DNA of 64,000 bases, from contig JBBDHG010000161.1 of assembly GCA_037951165.1 (NCBI GenBank), forward strand, positions 433,501-497,500, read 5' to 3'. The translations under genes and the position numbers were made by a program. The notes under the pieces are model-generated. The model ran no database searches and was not told the DNA's origin. It saw only the letters and a program-made list of their open reading frames with translations. Shown piece after piece: positions 1-12,600 of this stretch; within the stretch, counting starts at the first letter, position 1, and each line of letters opens with the position of its first letter. Source of the stretch: Lophius americanus (Eukaryota; Chordata; Actinopteri; Lophiiformes; Lophiidae).

Positions 1-691
1 TTATATATCAAACTGTATTTCAAGATAGCAGATTTTAAAGGAATGTCTCTGATCCAACTACAAACAGGACTGTCTGATGACTTCATATACTCAAGATACT
101 CCTGTGGATGTCGACACTTGTTGATGTTGATCTCATTATTAAGAATAACGTATCTGAAATCAGTTTTACTGTGTTTTCCTGTTGAAAAATGTAATGGCAC
201 AGCTGAGCCTACAAGGATTTGGAATAAGATGAGGCTTTTTATTCAGATCAATGCATAAGACCAAGCTCTGCTTCAAAGCAGAACCAATTTATATTCCCAC
301 TATTTGGTTTTTTAATTTGCTATGGCACCAGATGAGTGAAGAGAAAGAGACCGATGCTTCCGCAAGCTCCCGTCATTGCCTTTTCATTGAAATAGCGGAT
401 TTGATGAATGAACATTGCTAAAGACTAAGGCTACTTAAATCCGGTTCAGCAAGATATCAGACTACTTAGAATAATGTGAGTAATCGTGTCTCTGTGCTTT
501 AACTGTCTTGCTCCACTCTCATCTACGCAGATAACAACCAGTAATTAAAGCCGTGTTGTGAAATAACGCTTCACCAGACTGTGTGTCTGTTAACCTGCTA
601 ATGTAAATTCTTCTGTCTGACTGTGACTTGTGTCTTTACTAAACAGATTTTTTTTCTGAAGAAGTCACTTCTACTCTCTTCTTCTCTGCAG

Positions 692-3691
692 GAGCTGAAG
701 AAACAGATGGAGAAAAGTTGGAAGGAGTACGACATGAAAATGTAATTTTCCATACTCTCACAGTTACTTAGTTTCTTCACACCTTATTGCATCTTGATAG
801 AAAGGAAAATGGAGAAAAAGACAGAGCTAATTGCCTAAGGAGACTCAAGTTGCACATTTACAGTTCCTTGCTCATCTGTTATGGGTCATAGACGCTGGTG
901 TCAAAGCAGAGGTTAATAAGGTAATGGTTCATTCCCACTGGCCTTTCTTCATTGCACTGCTGTGAAGTCAATTGAGGTATTTCACTTTGCAGCCATCTGA
1001 TCTCATCCTGGTTTTACTGCAAGAACTCCCCTATCCCTCATTGCCCCTCTCTCTCTATAAAAAAGGCGAATAAGTTGGTGTGAAAATAAATCTTACATAA
1101 AAAGACCACTGATGTAAAGTACATTGTACAGATAAATAATACAGATAATCTTTTTTTAATTTTTTTTGCCTTTCTCCCCCATCAGAGGGAAGCTGGAGAA
1201 GGAGAGGCGGGAGAAGACCAGGCAGATGGGGCTGATCAGGACGGAGACATCAGACGGAGAAGACATGGAAAGAGAGAGAAGGACCTTTCAGCTGCAAATG
1301 TGTGAGGTGGGGGATTAGTGCCAGTGAAAATACAAGGCCCATACACCCCCACATACCTGAGATGGGCTTGTTTTAGTTTGCATGGCTGGTATACCTTGTT
1401 TATTCCATATTCCCCCCCACGGTTGTATTCAAGGTACAGCTTAATCCTTTTTTTTATGTCCAATAAGTTTTGGGTGGAAAAAATATGTTTATGGAAGACA
1501 AACATGAGCTTAATTGATCACATAACAGCCAAATTCAGGGATATTTTTTCTGCAAATCACTGGCAATCCTCTTCCATACAGGTGGTGTAGTCTTGGCTAT
1601 GTGTGTTTGCACACATTTAGAGGGAGAAAACCCCGAGACAGAAGGGTCTATCCTTACTGAGACATGCTCTTGAGAAGTCGAGGAGAGGCAGGAAAAATTG
1701 TATTTCCACTTGTTGCAAAATTCCCCATCCATCAGTCTCTCTTTATTTATTTCCCTCTGCCTACAAAAGCTACACACTTCAATAGGTCTCTCTTTGCTTA
1801 AGCTAAATAGAGACAGTTACATTTAGACTTAGTTTTATGGAGTGAAGTCAGTGTAGTCATTCCTTCCACACAGAGCTGAAAACTCTTAAACTCGTCCCAG
1901 CAGTATATGTCTGTCTTATGAATATTTTTCCAGTCCTCAGTCTTCAGAGTTCAACAATTTGCTGAGTGTTGAAATAAAGCCCATGACCTAAGACAGAAAA
2001 TGAACCAGTGTCCTAAAGAGCAATGAATCAAACACTATAGGAAAAAACAGCTAAATTAAGAACAGGTTGTTAAAAATATGAGCTTTAGATTATGGTAGCT
2101 GTAATGTTGAGTCTTTATCCAAAGCCTCAGTTACATATTCAGTCTGTGTTGTCCCTTTTTTTCTTTCAGTATCTTTTGAAGATTCAGGAGTTCAAGGTGC
2201 GTCAGGGCCCTGATCTTCTTCAGAGCTTCACCAAATACTTTCAGGCCCAACTCAGGTCAGTCTAATTCGACATCTTCTTTCTTTTTTTTCCCCTGTTGCC
2301 ATTCTGTTATATTTATAAAATACAGAAAAAAAAAGAAAAATGAACATTCGTGTAATACGAATATGGATTTGACTTTCACATCAGTGTGTTGTGATTTTCT
2401 ATTATAGTTGATGTATTCTGGTTTTCACTTTTTTAATATAAGGTATTATTACTGTAGCTGGTCTTTGTGGGAACAGATTTGCTTCGACAGCTTCAGCATT
2501 TGATGTTTTGGTTTGTATTAAATAGGATGGCTGAATCAAATACCTTCATGACTCAGCATTTGTTCTTTTTCTGACCCCAGTTTCTTTCAGGATGGGCTTA
2601 AAGCTGCAGAGAATCTTTCTCCTTTTATCGAGAAACTCGCCACGTCTGTTCATACGGTAAAATCAAGAGGCTGCAGCTGGTTTGTCTCCCTGTGTTATAT
2701 CAGTGGGCTAAATGTGGTCATCTCATGTCTGCCAGTCGTACCGTTGTTATCCAGCATTGTTTTAGGTTTCCCTAGAATACTTGTGATGACTAACAGGTTT
2801 TTTTGGTTTCTGTGCTAGTTAATGTGTGCATTAGTTACTATGTTTCAAACGATTCAAAGTGTGTTCCAGCCGCACATATAATATATTTCCTTATCTTGTG
2901 TTCTTCATTTGTCACACTGCTTAACAGCAACAACAGGTAATAGCAGACTTTGTTTTGAATAGAGCCTTCATCACCTTTTCCCTGTTTCCTTTTCAAACAA
3001 CCAGCCTCAGAGCCTGAGAGTACAGAGAGTCTATTTAATCCCCCTTATTTCCAAAGTATGAAACTGAAAGTATCCCAAATTTTCATTCTTTTCCGGATGC
3101 AGACCTATTTCTCCAACCAGCCTGACTGGTTTTCAGGCTTCACACAATTTGGCCTCCTCCCATTTCTGGATAGAGGACTGGAAACAGATTGTAAATTGTG
3201 ATCGTTGGAGGTTTTTCTGGTTCTTCATGGGTAAAGGAGAGACCCGCTAAAACATGCCAGAACTCACCCTAAAGAAGGACATTTATACAGAATCATGTTA
3301 TAGTCCCCTGGAAGAACAGAACTGAAATATTTTCAGTCAACCTGGCTGAAATTGCATGCAAGACCTTTCATTCTGATGCTTTAATACAAAAATGGACATC
3401 CTCCTTTTAAGACACACCCCAGCACTGAGCTCTGTCCTGCATTATTTAAGCCATTACTTAATGCTTTTATGTCCCGTCATTCCACACTCAGTTCTTGGAA
3501 CAAATATGAAACACTATAAATGGTGAAATGGACATGGGAGAGCACAAATATAGGTGTTCCAACAAATTCCACTTTTTTATTGAATGTCTCTCTCTGTGTT
3601 TTAGGTGCGTGTAGACCAGGATGAGGAGGTTAAACAACTCACTCAGTTGAGGGATTCTCTCAAATTACTTCTCCAAGTGGAGGGGAAAGAT
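692..3691 (+). CDS. asap3: asap3 exons for the C-terminal half of the BAR domain
   Basis: Five exons (692-741, 1186-1306, 2170-2255, 2581-2656, 3605-3691) encode charged helical sequence. It begins ELKKQMEKSWKEYDMKI and contains FQLQMCEYLLKIQEFKVRQG and SFFQDGLKAAE. These line up with the third helix of the ASAP1/2 BAR domain (FFQLQMCEYLLKVNEIK, FFQDGLKAVE). The BAR dimer bends or senses membrane and restrains the GAP. The introns between them (about 300-950 bp) show nothing recognisable apart from T-rich runs. No earlier coding exon was found in bases 1-691. Confidence 0.85.
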
Positions 3692-6600
3692 GTATGCTTT
3701 TTTATAATACTTAAGATGTTCACTGTTGTTGTGTTGTCGCTATGTAAACAAAATGGGTGCTGAAATGTCCAGTTTTCATGAGTTTTCATAAATCTCCTTT
3801 TTTGTCACAGGAGTATCTTAACAGGAAGAACTCCGGCAATGGGTATAGCATCCACCAACCGCAGGGCAATAAGAAGTATGGGACAGAGAAGTCTGGCTTC
3901 CTGCTCAAAAAGAGTGATGGGTGTGTAAAAGCTTTTTTTGCAGTGTTCAGATGTCGCTTACAAGCAGATATAACGTGTGTTACGCATTGGAATTGAAATA
4001 ATTGCATTTTAACATTAGAATGTGCTATTAACTGCGTAAATTATCATATAGTTTCATTTGTAGCTCATGAACAGAAGTATATTTGTTTCTCCAGCAATAA
4101 TTTGTAAAATTATAAAGTTTTAAACTTAGTGAATACTCCTCACTAACTCTTTTGAGGGTGGTAGCGATCACAGCTTGGAAAAAATAAGCAAGTAAGTTGT
4201 GGAGGGAGAAAGTGGAACTTTCCTTCTGCCCCACCTGGTCCTCATTATTGTGAGATGAAGATTCGAGCAGGGGCCCCTCCTGTGGATTTTATTGGCAGAC
4301 TGGCTAACTGAGTGGATCTATTGTTTGCGTCATGCTTTCACAGACACACACACACTCACACTCAGAGAGCCCGATTACAGTGTGATAAAAATGTGGGATG
4401 TGGTTCAGAACAGTGAATGGGAGGCAGGAAGAGGACAAACTTTCCTTGGGCAACTGACACAAAGCAGAGCACGCTCTCAGCCACATTACCTGATTCAATC
4501 AAGATAATAATGACTAACAGGGAAGAACAATGGGAAAGAAATGAAGCTCTGGAGCAGAGCCTATAGATCACCATTATTCAATCAAAGACCACATGTTAAG
4601 GCTGTCATCACTTAATGTAGGGGGGGCACAAAAAAAAGATACAGTTTTTTTCCTCATGGATGTTTCTGTTGGCTTTTCCTCCTGTAGGATCAGAAAGGTG
4701 TGGCAAAAGAGAAAGTGTGGCGTGAAATTTGGCTGTCTGACCATCTCGCACAGTACGGTGAGCTTGGTGCTAAACTCGTCACCAAGCATTCAGAGTCAGA
4801 TGAAGTGGTACAGTCTACTGAAAATCTGCCCACCCTTTGTTTGTCTGCAGATCAATCGACCACCAGCTAAGCTGAACCTACTGACTTGTCAGGTGCGACC
4901 GAACCCAGAGGACAGGAGGACCTTTGACCTGTTCACCAGTAGGTCCACTCCAAACGTTTAACCCTTAACACTTAACCCTCCGCATGTCATCATTAAACAC
5001 TCAAATGAGTGTTTAATGAGTCACCGCTGTTTTTAAACCTGCTTATTTTCCCCAAGTCCAACAGTCATGGGATGAAAGCCAAAGTGTTTGCATTACCAAT
5101 CTTTGGTGATTTTGAAACAGGGGTCATGAATGTATCATGCTATCTATGCAACCTCTCTTTCTACCATCCTTAATAGCTCCCTGTTTTGCGACTTATTCCT
5201 AAACATGTGTTGAGGGTGTATAACCTAACATTTTTTCTCATCCGTAGATAACCGGACGTACCATTTCCAGGCAGAGGACGAGCAGGAATGTTTGATGTAA
5301 GTTTTTTTCACTTGATGAACTTCCCTCTATCTTGTGTTTTCCATTCTAAAAGCCAGTTGTAATGTGTTGCAGAGAAACTGCAATATTGGAGGCAGCTTAG
5401 TTTGGACTCAGTGGAGAATAGTGTATTAAAGACGATTTAAAAAAGAAAAAAGAGCTAGATTGTTTGGTAATCTGATTATGGACACCATGAAGAAGGGCTG
5501 TTAATGGACAAGAGGCAGTGAAACTAAATGATGCAAGAAGATAAAGCTCTCCCGAAGGGGCCTCTTGAGACAGCTGCTGTTGGGCGGAACTTTCTAGCCA
5601 GTCAGCAGGCAGGGGATCTTTGTATTGTGGCGTGTGGATTGAGGGGAGTGCATGAAGTTTTTCTGTCCTCCTTCCCTTGTGTGTGGGCCTCCCGGCCAAT
5701 ACTTTGATGTTCTGTGTCAGTTTAAGGACAGATGCAAATGGTTTGTAGGCAAAAGCACCAGAGCATCAGAACGAAAGATGTCAGGTTCAGTATGAGTTTC
5801 GGTGGCAGAATAGGTTTGAAAGTGAGATGGATGATGACCAATCACCAGACAACTGAACAAAAACATATGCAAAACACATTGTGGACCTCTTGATCTTCTG
5901 GGAAAATTACTCAACTGATCAATCCTTTGTTTTAACTTAGAACCACAAAAGTTTTAGTTTCCCCTCCAACTGAGTTCTCACAAATGCAAAACTGACTCTT
6001 ATATTAAAAGTTTTCTGCTTGTTGTAGCTGGGTGTCAGTGCTTCAGAACAGTAAGGAGGAGGCCCTGAACACAGCGTTGGGAGGAGACCAGCTCCATCTA
6101 CCAGACAGCGGGCTCCAGGAACTCTCACGAGCCATCATCGCTGAGCTTCGTCAAATGCCTGGAAATGAGGCCTGCGCCGACTGTGGAGCGTCTGGTCAGT
6201 CAGACATTGTTTAGGGTCAACATTAATATCCCAGAGAGAGTTCGGTTGTACATTGCTGACACTATTGGAAGCTTAATGAACGTTTTTGGGCGACAAGTTC
6301 TCTTCCATGGGCCGCATTTGTTTCAAATTGAGTGCATATGGATCAACTCAAAGAGATCTATCTTGTTAACGTCATATTTTATTCACTAGGGGACACTATT
6401 TCGAAAACCGTTTTTTCGATGGTTTGATTTAGTCCAAATATGGTGCATATGAATCAATTCAAGGATATCTATCTTGTAAATATCATATTTTACTTTAGTG
6501 GTCAATATTCTCGATATCTCGATATTTGAAACTCACTTGAGGGAGCTTTCTCACAAAAACAATGTTTTCCAGAAACATCTCAATAACCATGTCATGGATT

Positions 6601-9600
6601 AATAATCAAATTTTATATACACATAAACTTTGGTGCAAGGAAGAACTGGATTGATCGTGGGAAAAGTCAGTTTTCTATATCTTTCTATATCTCTATTGTA
6701 TCTCAGATCCAACATGGCTCTCAACCAATTTGGGAATCCTCACCTGCATAGAGTGCTCTGGCATCCACAGAGAGCTGGGTGTCCACTACTCCAGGATCCA
6801 ATCACTCACCCTGGACCTGCTGAGCACCTCTGAGCTCCTGGTACTAAATGCACACATGAAAACGCACAAAAAACAGATACATTCCTAATAGGTTTTATGT
6901 CCCCATCTTGTCTTCATTGAAATGCTTAACAGTAACGTCTTTGCGATTTTGAATTCCACTACAGTTGGCTGTCAGCATCGGTAACACCCGATTCAATGAC
7001 ATCATGGAAGCAGGACTTCCAAGTGACTCCGTCAAACCAATGCCACAAAGCGACATGTGAGTGCCGGCTTTCTTTTAAAGCAATCGGACAAAAATTGGGT
7101 AATTTATTTTCATTTTACTGCAATTTTCCATTGAAATATGCACAATGATCAAACAGGAACGCCAGAAAGGAGTACATTGTGGCGAAGTACACTGAGCGTC
7201 GGTATGTTGTGCATAGAGAGGAACCAGAACCCGGTCGGCTGTATGAGGCTGTGCAGAGTCGTGACCTCACTTCTCTTCTACAGCTCCATGCTGAGGGAGC
7301 GGAACTCTCCAAACCACTCACACCACCTGATGGACAGGTAAAGATAATTTACCGCTCCAGTCCAGTGGGTCAACATCGGATTTTCTCCTCGAATACACCC
7401 CTCTAGGGCAGTAATGCATGTTGCAAACCTACATCTTCCCGTGACAAAGTCAACCAAAACATCCAAAAGGATGCCATTTATTTAGGCTGAATTTCCTCCT
7501 GACAAGCCCGACCAAATGTATGATGCTACACTATTAATTTATTACTGTAACTTCAGGTGTACCTGAAAAGGCTAGATAGTAAAAGGAAATCCTCCCATTC
7601 TAAAAACATGTTAAGACATACATCCTGAAGGACTTGTGTGGATGGTTACAGTACGTGAAGTATGTGTAAATTGTTTTCTTCCGTGTTCGGTTCATGTAGG
7701 TAGCTAGTCGGAAGTCTTCCATCACTTCTGGCCACTAATTCAATCTTTCCTCCCTCTCTTCTCATCTCTTCTCTAAAGCCGCCTCTGCTTTCTCCCTTCA
7801 GCGCCTTATCTTCTTATCTAAATCACGCTTTCCCCCCCATGATGCGCTTCATGCAGAGCAGAAGGAGCGAGTGCAACATTACTACTTTCACTGTGTGTGC
7901 GCACGTTTGTTTGCCTTTCTCAACGCTCGTTTATTATTTCAGCTTTGAGGTCAGAGTTTGCTTCTCTTGAGGACGAGTGAGACAAGCCCATTGAATTATA
8001 CTGGCTCTTCTGTGTTTCCGCTGCTTCACTTGGCACTTCATGTAAATAGACTTATTTTCACTTTTCAGGACACAAACCTAAATGAGCTGTGGCTCAACAA
8101 ACCGTCTTTTAATAGCTTTGTTGTATTCTACACAGGCTTGTCAGATTTTTAAGGAATAGGGTAGGTCAATGAACTGATCTCCTTTGAGCAACAATTTTGC
8201 CTAATTTGTCCTCCTCTTTGCCTGTTTAAGGGGGTCAATGAGACAGCCCTCCATCTTGCTGTGCTTCTGGAGGAAAGAAGCTCTCTGGCCCTGGTGGATT
8301 TCCTCTGCCAGAACAGGTCAGACACTAACAAATCTAAAACTCATGATTCATAACTTTTTGTGAAGACCTTTTGTAACATGTACCTCAAACGCAATGAACC
8401 ACTGTCAGCAAGAAGGAGATATACCATTGAGTCAGCCATTTAGTTACATCTGAATCCTCTGCCTGTGACATCAGTGACAGAAGAAGCTGTGGCGGAACAA
8501 GCCCGGAAACATTCGGCACAATGAACTTAATTAGACAACTCAAATTGAATCACCCTGAGGAATAGAGCAAGTTTTTGAGACGCTAATGTTGGCGGAGCGG
8601 CTGAAGCAACGTCGAGATCAGGGAGATTACATTAATTTCAACAGTTCAAAATGCATACACAATGCCGACCAGACTCACTTCCACTGTTATCCTTCAAAGT
8701 AAGAGCACTGAAACTACACTACTCAATATGATTTGAATAGTTTACTTAAAAGAAAAAAATCTGAATCTGCCAAAATAATTATCCACCGGTTAGGCTTTAT
8801 AAAAATCTTTGATGGGTGGACAGCCAAGAAAACTTAATTTGGTGCACTTCTAAAAAAAGCCATACCTTTCTGTTATGTTTTCTTGTTGTAGTTCTTTGCA
8901 AATAAAGTATGTGATGAACTATGTGTTTTTCTCTCCTCACTTTGAATTGGTTTCTGGTGTTGGTTGGCTTTGTCTTTTTTGGGCTGTGGCGCATGAGGTG
9001 AACCCTCATTTAACGTTAAATAGTATCACAGTATTTTACTTTCATTATTTTTACCTCAAAAAGCATGTAACACCAATTATCTGGATTTTTTTGCTCACCC
9101 TACAGTAACTGCTTGGAGAAGAGGACTGCGGAGGGGAACACCGCCCTTCACTACAGTGTGTTGCATCACAAACCTGAGTCTCTAAAGTTGCTGCTCAAAG
9201 CTAAGGCAGCCCATCACACAGGTACTTCTTATTCTCTTCACTCTGTTTCACCCAATAGAGGAAATACTCAAGTACTTGTTATCTTTCCCATAGTGAACTC
9301 TGCAGGAGAGACAGCTCTTGATGTTGCACGGAGGCTGCAGCACATGCAGTGCGTTGAGCTGGTGAGACCCCACTTTATCTTGTTTATTTCATCTTTTAGA
9401 ACACAGTGAGGAGGCGAGTTCAACAAAGGAATTGAGTTGCAACATAAAAAATGCCTCCCATAAAGCCAATTTTCAGAAACAAAACAAGACAACTTCCACT
9501 GCTGGAAATACTACCTTGTAATAACTCCCAATGCAGCAAAGCTCAGCTATGGATTCATTTTACAGGATAAGGAATCTTATCCACATCAGGTTCCAATGTG

Positions 9601-12600
9601 AATATTGTCTTAAATGCTTTTTCAATTGTATTAACTGTCGTCTGCTCTGCTTAATCAGCCCTGCAGTGAGATGTGGTTTGGCTGTGCAATCATGAGAGTT
9701 GAAAGAAAAGATAATAAACTGTAATAGATACAGATTCAGATAAAGAAAAAGGAAAATAGATGTATAAATATGGATGAATCAAATAGAAACTAAAGTATAA
9801 TATAACACCTGTATTATGTGTGTACACTAAGTATTGTGAAGACAATTCTTCATGTGTGTTTGTGTGTGTGTTTTAGTTGGAGCTGTCCCAGAGTGGGAAG
9901 TTTAACTCTCAGATCCACGTGGAGTTTATGTGGGAGACACAGTCTCAGGATTTTTATGATAGTGAGGATGACCTGGATGAAAGGGTAAGGGGGCCATCTC
10001 AATTCTCTCTTTGATTGCATTTTAATGGTTTTACTACTGCTCAAAATAAAAAAAAAACAGACAAAGATGGATGACGAGAGACTACAAAGTAACCTTTATA
10101 TCTACTTTCCACTTTGTTTTAGGTGAGCCCACTTCCCAAGAACCGATCTCCCCTCTCTACAAATGGTGGTGGTGGATGTTTTGCTCGCTGGAATGTTAAT
10201 AATGGGGTAAATGGTGGTGTGGGAAGTAGGCCTTGTCAAACCTATGAGAACATAGACTTCTTATACAAAAATCCCCCAGCCAACAGCGCCCCCTCTGGAG
10301 CATCAGCTTCTCCGCCACCACTGCCAGCTAAATACATCCAGAGAGGTGAGATCCATTCCTGTCACATTTGAGAACTAAATATTTATCAATGATAATAACA
10401 AAGGAATTTGCGTCTAAGAAATCAGATATCAGATAGGGGGTCCGTATATATCTCTTTACACTCTTGGTCCACGCTTAAGAATGTTACAAAAATAATGTTT
10501 AATAATAGGACAATCCACTCAATATTCTTCTGGTTTACAGGTCGCTCAGATCCACAGATCTCAGTCACAACACAGGAAGGAAACCCTCTTCCTCGACGCT
10601 GCTCCAATCCAGCCAGCAACTCCTCCAGTCCCCAGACACGGGCCAAACATAACTACTCTCCTTCACACGGCACAGAAAACCAAAGTCAGATGGGGAAACA
10701 GCCTAAGTCTCCACATACACAGGGTGGTCTGCTCAGCAGACAAAAGCAGAACTGTGAGGGACAACCTGGTGCTGCTTCTGGGTGTCAGCCAGCATCTACT
10801 CAGAACCACATCGGACCGGTTAGGTGAGACAGCACTGCTGCAGCATATAAACACTTTTTGTCAACAGGATTCTATGTATTGGTACAGTCAGGTTGACAAA
10901 AAATTAAAGAAGAAATCCTATTTCCTCCATTTGTCCTCAGCACGGTCTGTAGTAGCATAGAGATGACTGTGATGTGTTCCATATACCAGACGTGCTATTT
11001 GATTGGTGTATTTCAAGGAACTTCTTTGCTCTTCAGCTCAGAGAAGACCACGTCATATCGTCGCACCAGCAGTGGAGGAGGCAGCCAGGGGAGGTGGAGT
11101 GTGCTGTCTCCCAGCAATGTTGGCAGCCAGGAGGAAATATACTGCAGCTTAGTGGGGAATGGTCAAAGCCTTACCCCAGCTCCAGCTCCAGCTCCAGCTC
11201 AAGGTCCATCCTCCTCCCCCACAGGGACCAGCGCCCCACGATCTCGCAGGAACGCCATGGTACACTCATCGATTCAAACACCTCCATCTGTTATTACCTA
11301 TACCAATGGAAATTGGAGAATTTCATGGGATCACCCACATTTGTTTGTGTGATTGTCTGCAAGATATCTTATCTTATAAAAGATGGTGGATTTTGATTGA
11401 ACTTTTCTGTTCTTCTAAGGCAGTTTTGGTAACGGATGCAGATTCTGGATCTCATTGCAGCTTTGGGTCATTTTTAACATTTTACCAATATCATGAAAAA
11501 TATTTATTTGCCAATAAAAATAAAATAGCCAGGTATTTTATTTTTCCACCATTACGCACACTTAGATCCAGATCATTATAATGCTATTCTTGGAGATTAA
11601 AATATAAATTAGTAGGGGGTTAAAGGTACATTGGGTCACCATAATGTTTAGCTGAGATAAAAAGTTAAGAGTTCTTCAAATTATTTTATGTATCTGCAAA
11701 AGGTAAATGTGGCCTGGAAATTGATAAATGCATTCAATTCTAAGTGCTAGAAGAAGATTCCCAGGATCAATGATTTAGATGCTTGTACTCCATTTGCTGT
11801 ACGGGAGATCTGAGTAAAGTTGCACCATAGTTGTGACAGCATTGATACAACTATTGATGATTCTTAACAGTGATATAAGCTGAGTCTGAGCTTTGTCCAG
11901 AGGTCACTAGCCTGTTGCAGGTTCTTTGTTTTGTTTTCCTGCTTAGGACCACTCCCAGACCATTAGACAATTGAGGACTGACATTTTCTTTCTTCATCCA
12001 TCTTCTTCCCTGTAGGAGGGCGGAGGTAGGCTCACTGACCCCTGACCCCAGTTCTCCCCACCAAAAACCCAGGCAGTGACAAAGACTTCTAATGAAATCA
12101 GTTCATGGAATAAGAAAGGCAACATAATAGCAAATAAGGCTTAATGTAAACAATGAAGGAACAGTGATAAGCCAAATGCTTTTCTATATTTGAGCCTGTA
12201 GCTTTAGTTGCTTATATCACATGCTTCAGTTCCACAGGAGTTTGTTATGTGGAAAATCAGAAAAGGACTTTGAGATTTCACAGTCAGAGTAGGTTTTCCT
12301 GGTTGTACTGCTGTGAAACAAATCACATGTCTCCTCCTCCAGGTTTCTAACAGCAGACCACATCAGAAGCGTGTTAAAGCTCAAGTGGACTGCAGAGCAG
12401 TTAGCTCTGAGCACCTTGCCTTTTTCAAAGATGAGATCATCGTGGTCACGGCCTCTAGTGACCCCTACTGGTGGGTAAGTGCAACTGAAACCTCTTGATT
12501 TCCCTCCTGCGCCTTTCCCGTCTGGGCACCAATGTAGGATTTAATATGGCATGAATTGTATAATATTTTCATGAACATGTGTTCACGTCATATATATTGC

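Noticed and set aside
2929..2937. CAACAACAG framed by CAG and GTAATA, a possible 9-nt microexon
   Set aside because: Alignment with ASAP2 needs no residues between HT and VRVDQDEE; no pyrimidine tract precedes it.
12017..12040. Acceptor-like CCCTGTAG followed by a donor-like GGTAGG
   Set aside because: Would encode only a few residues, and the flanking exons already join in phase 0.
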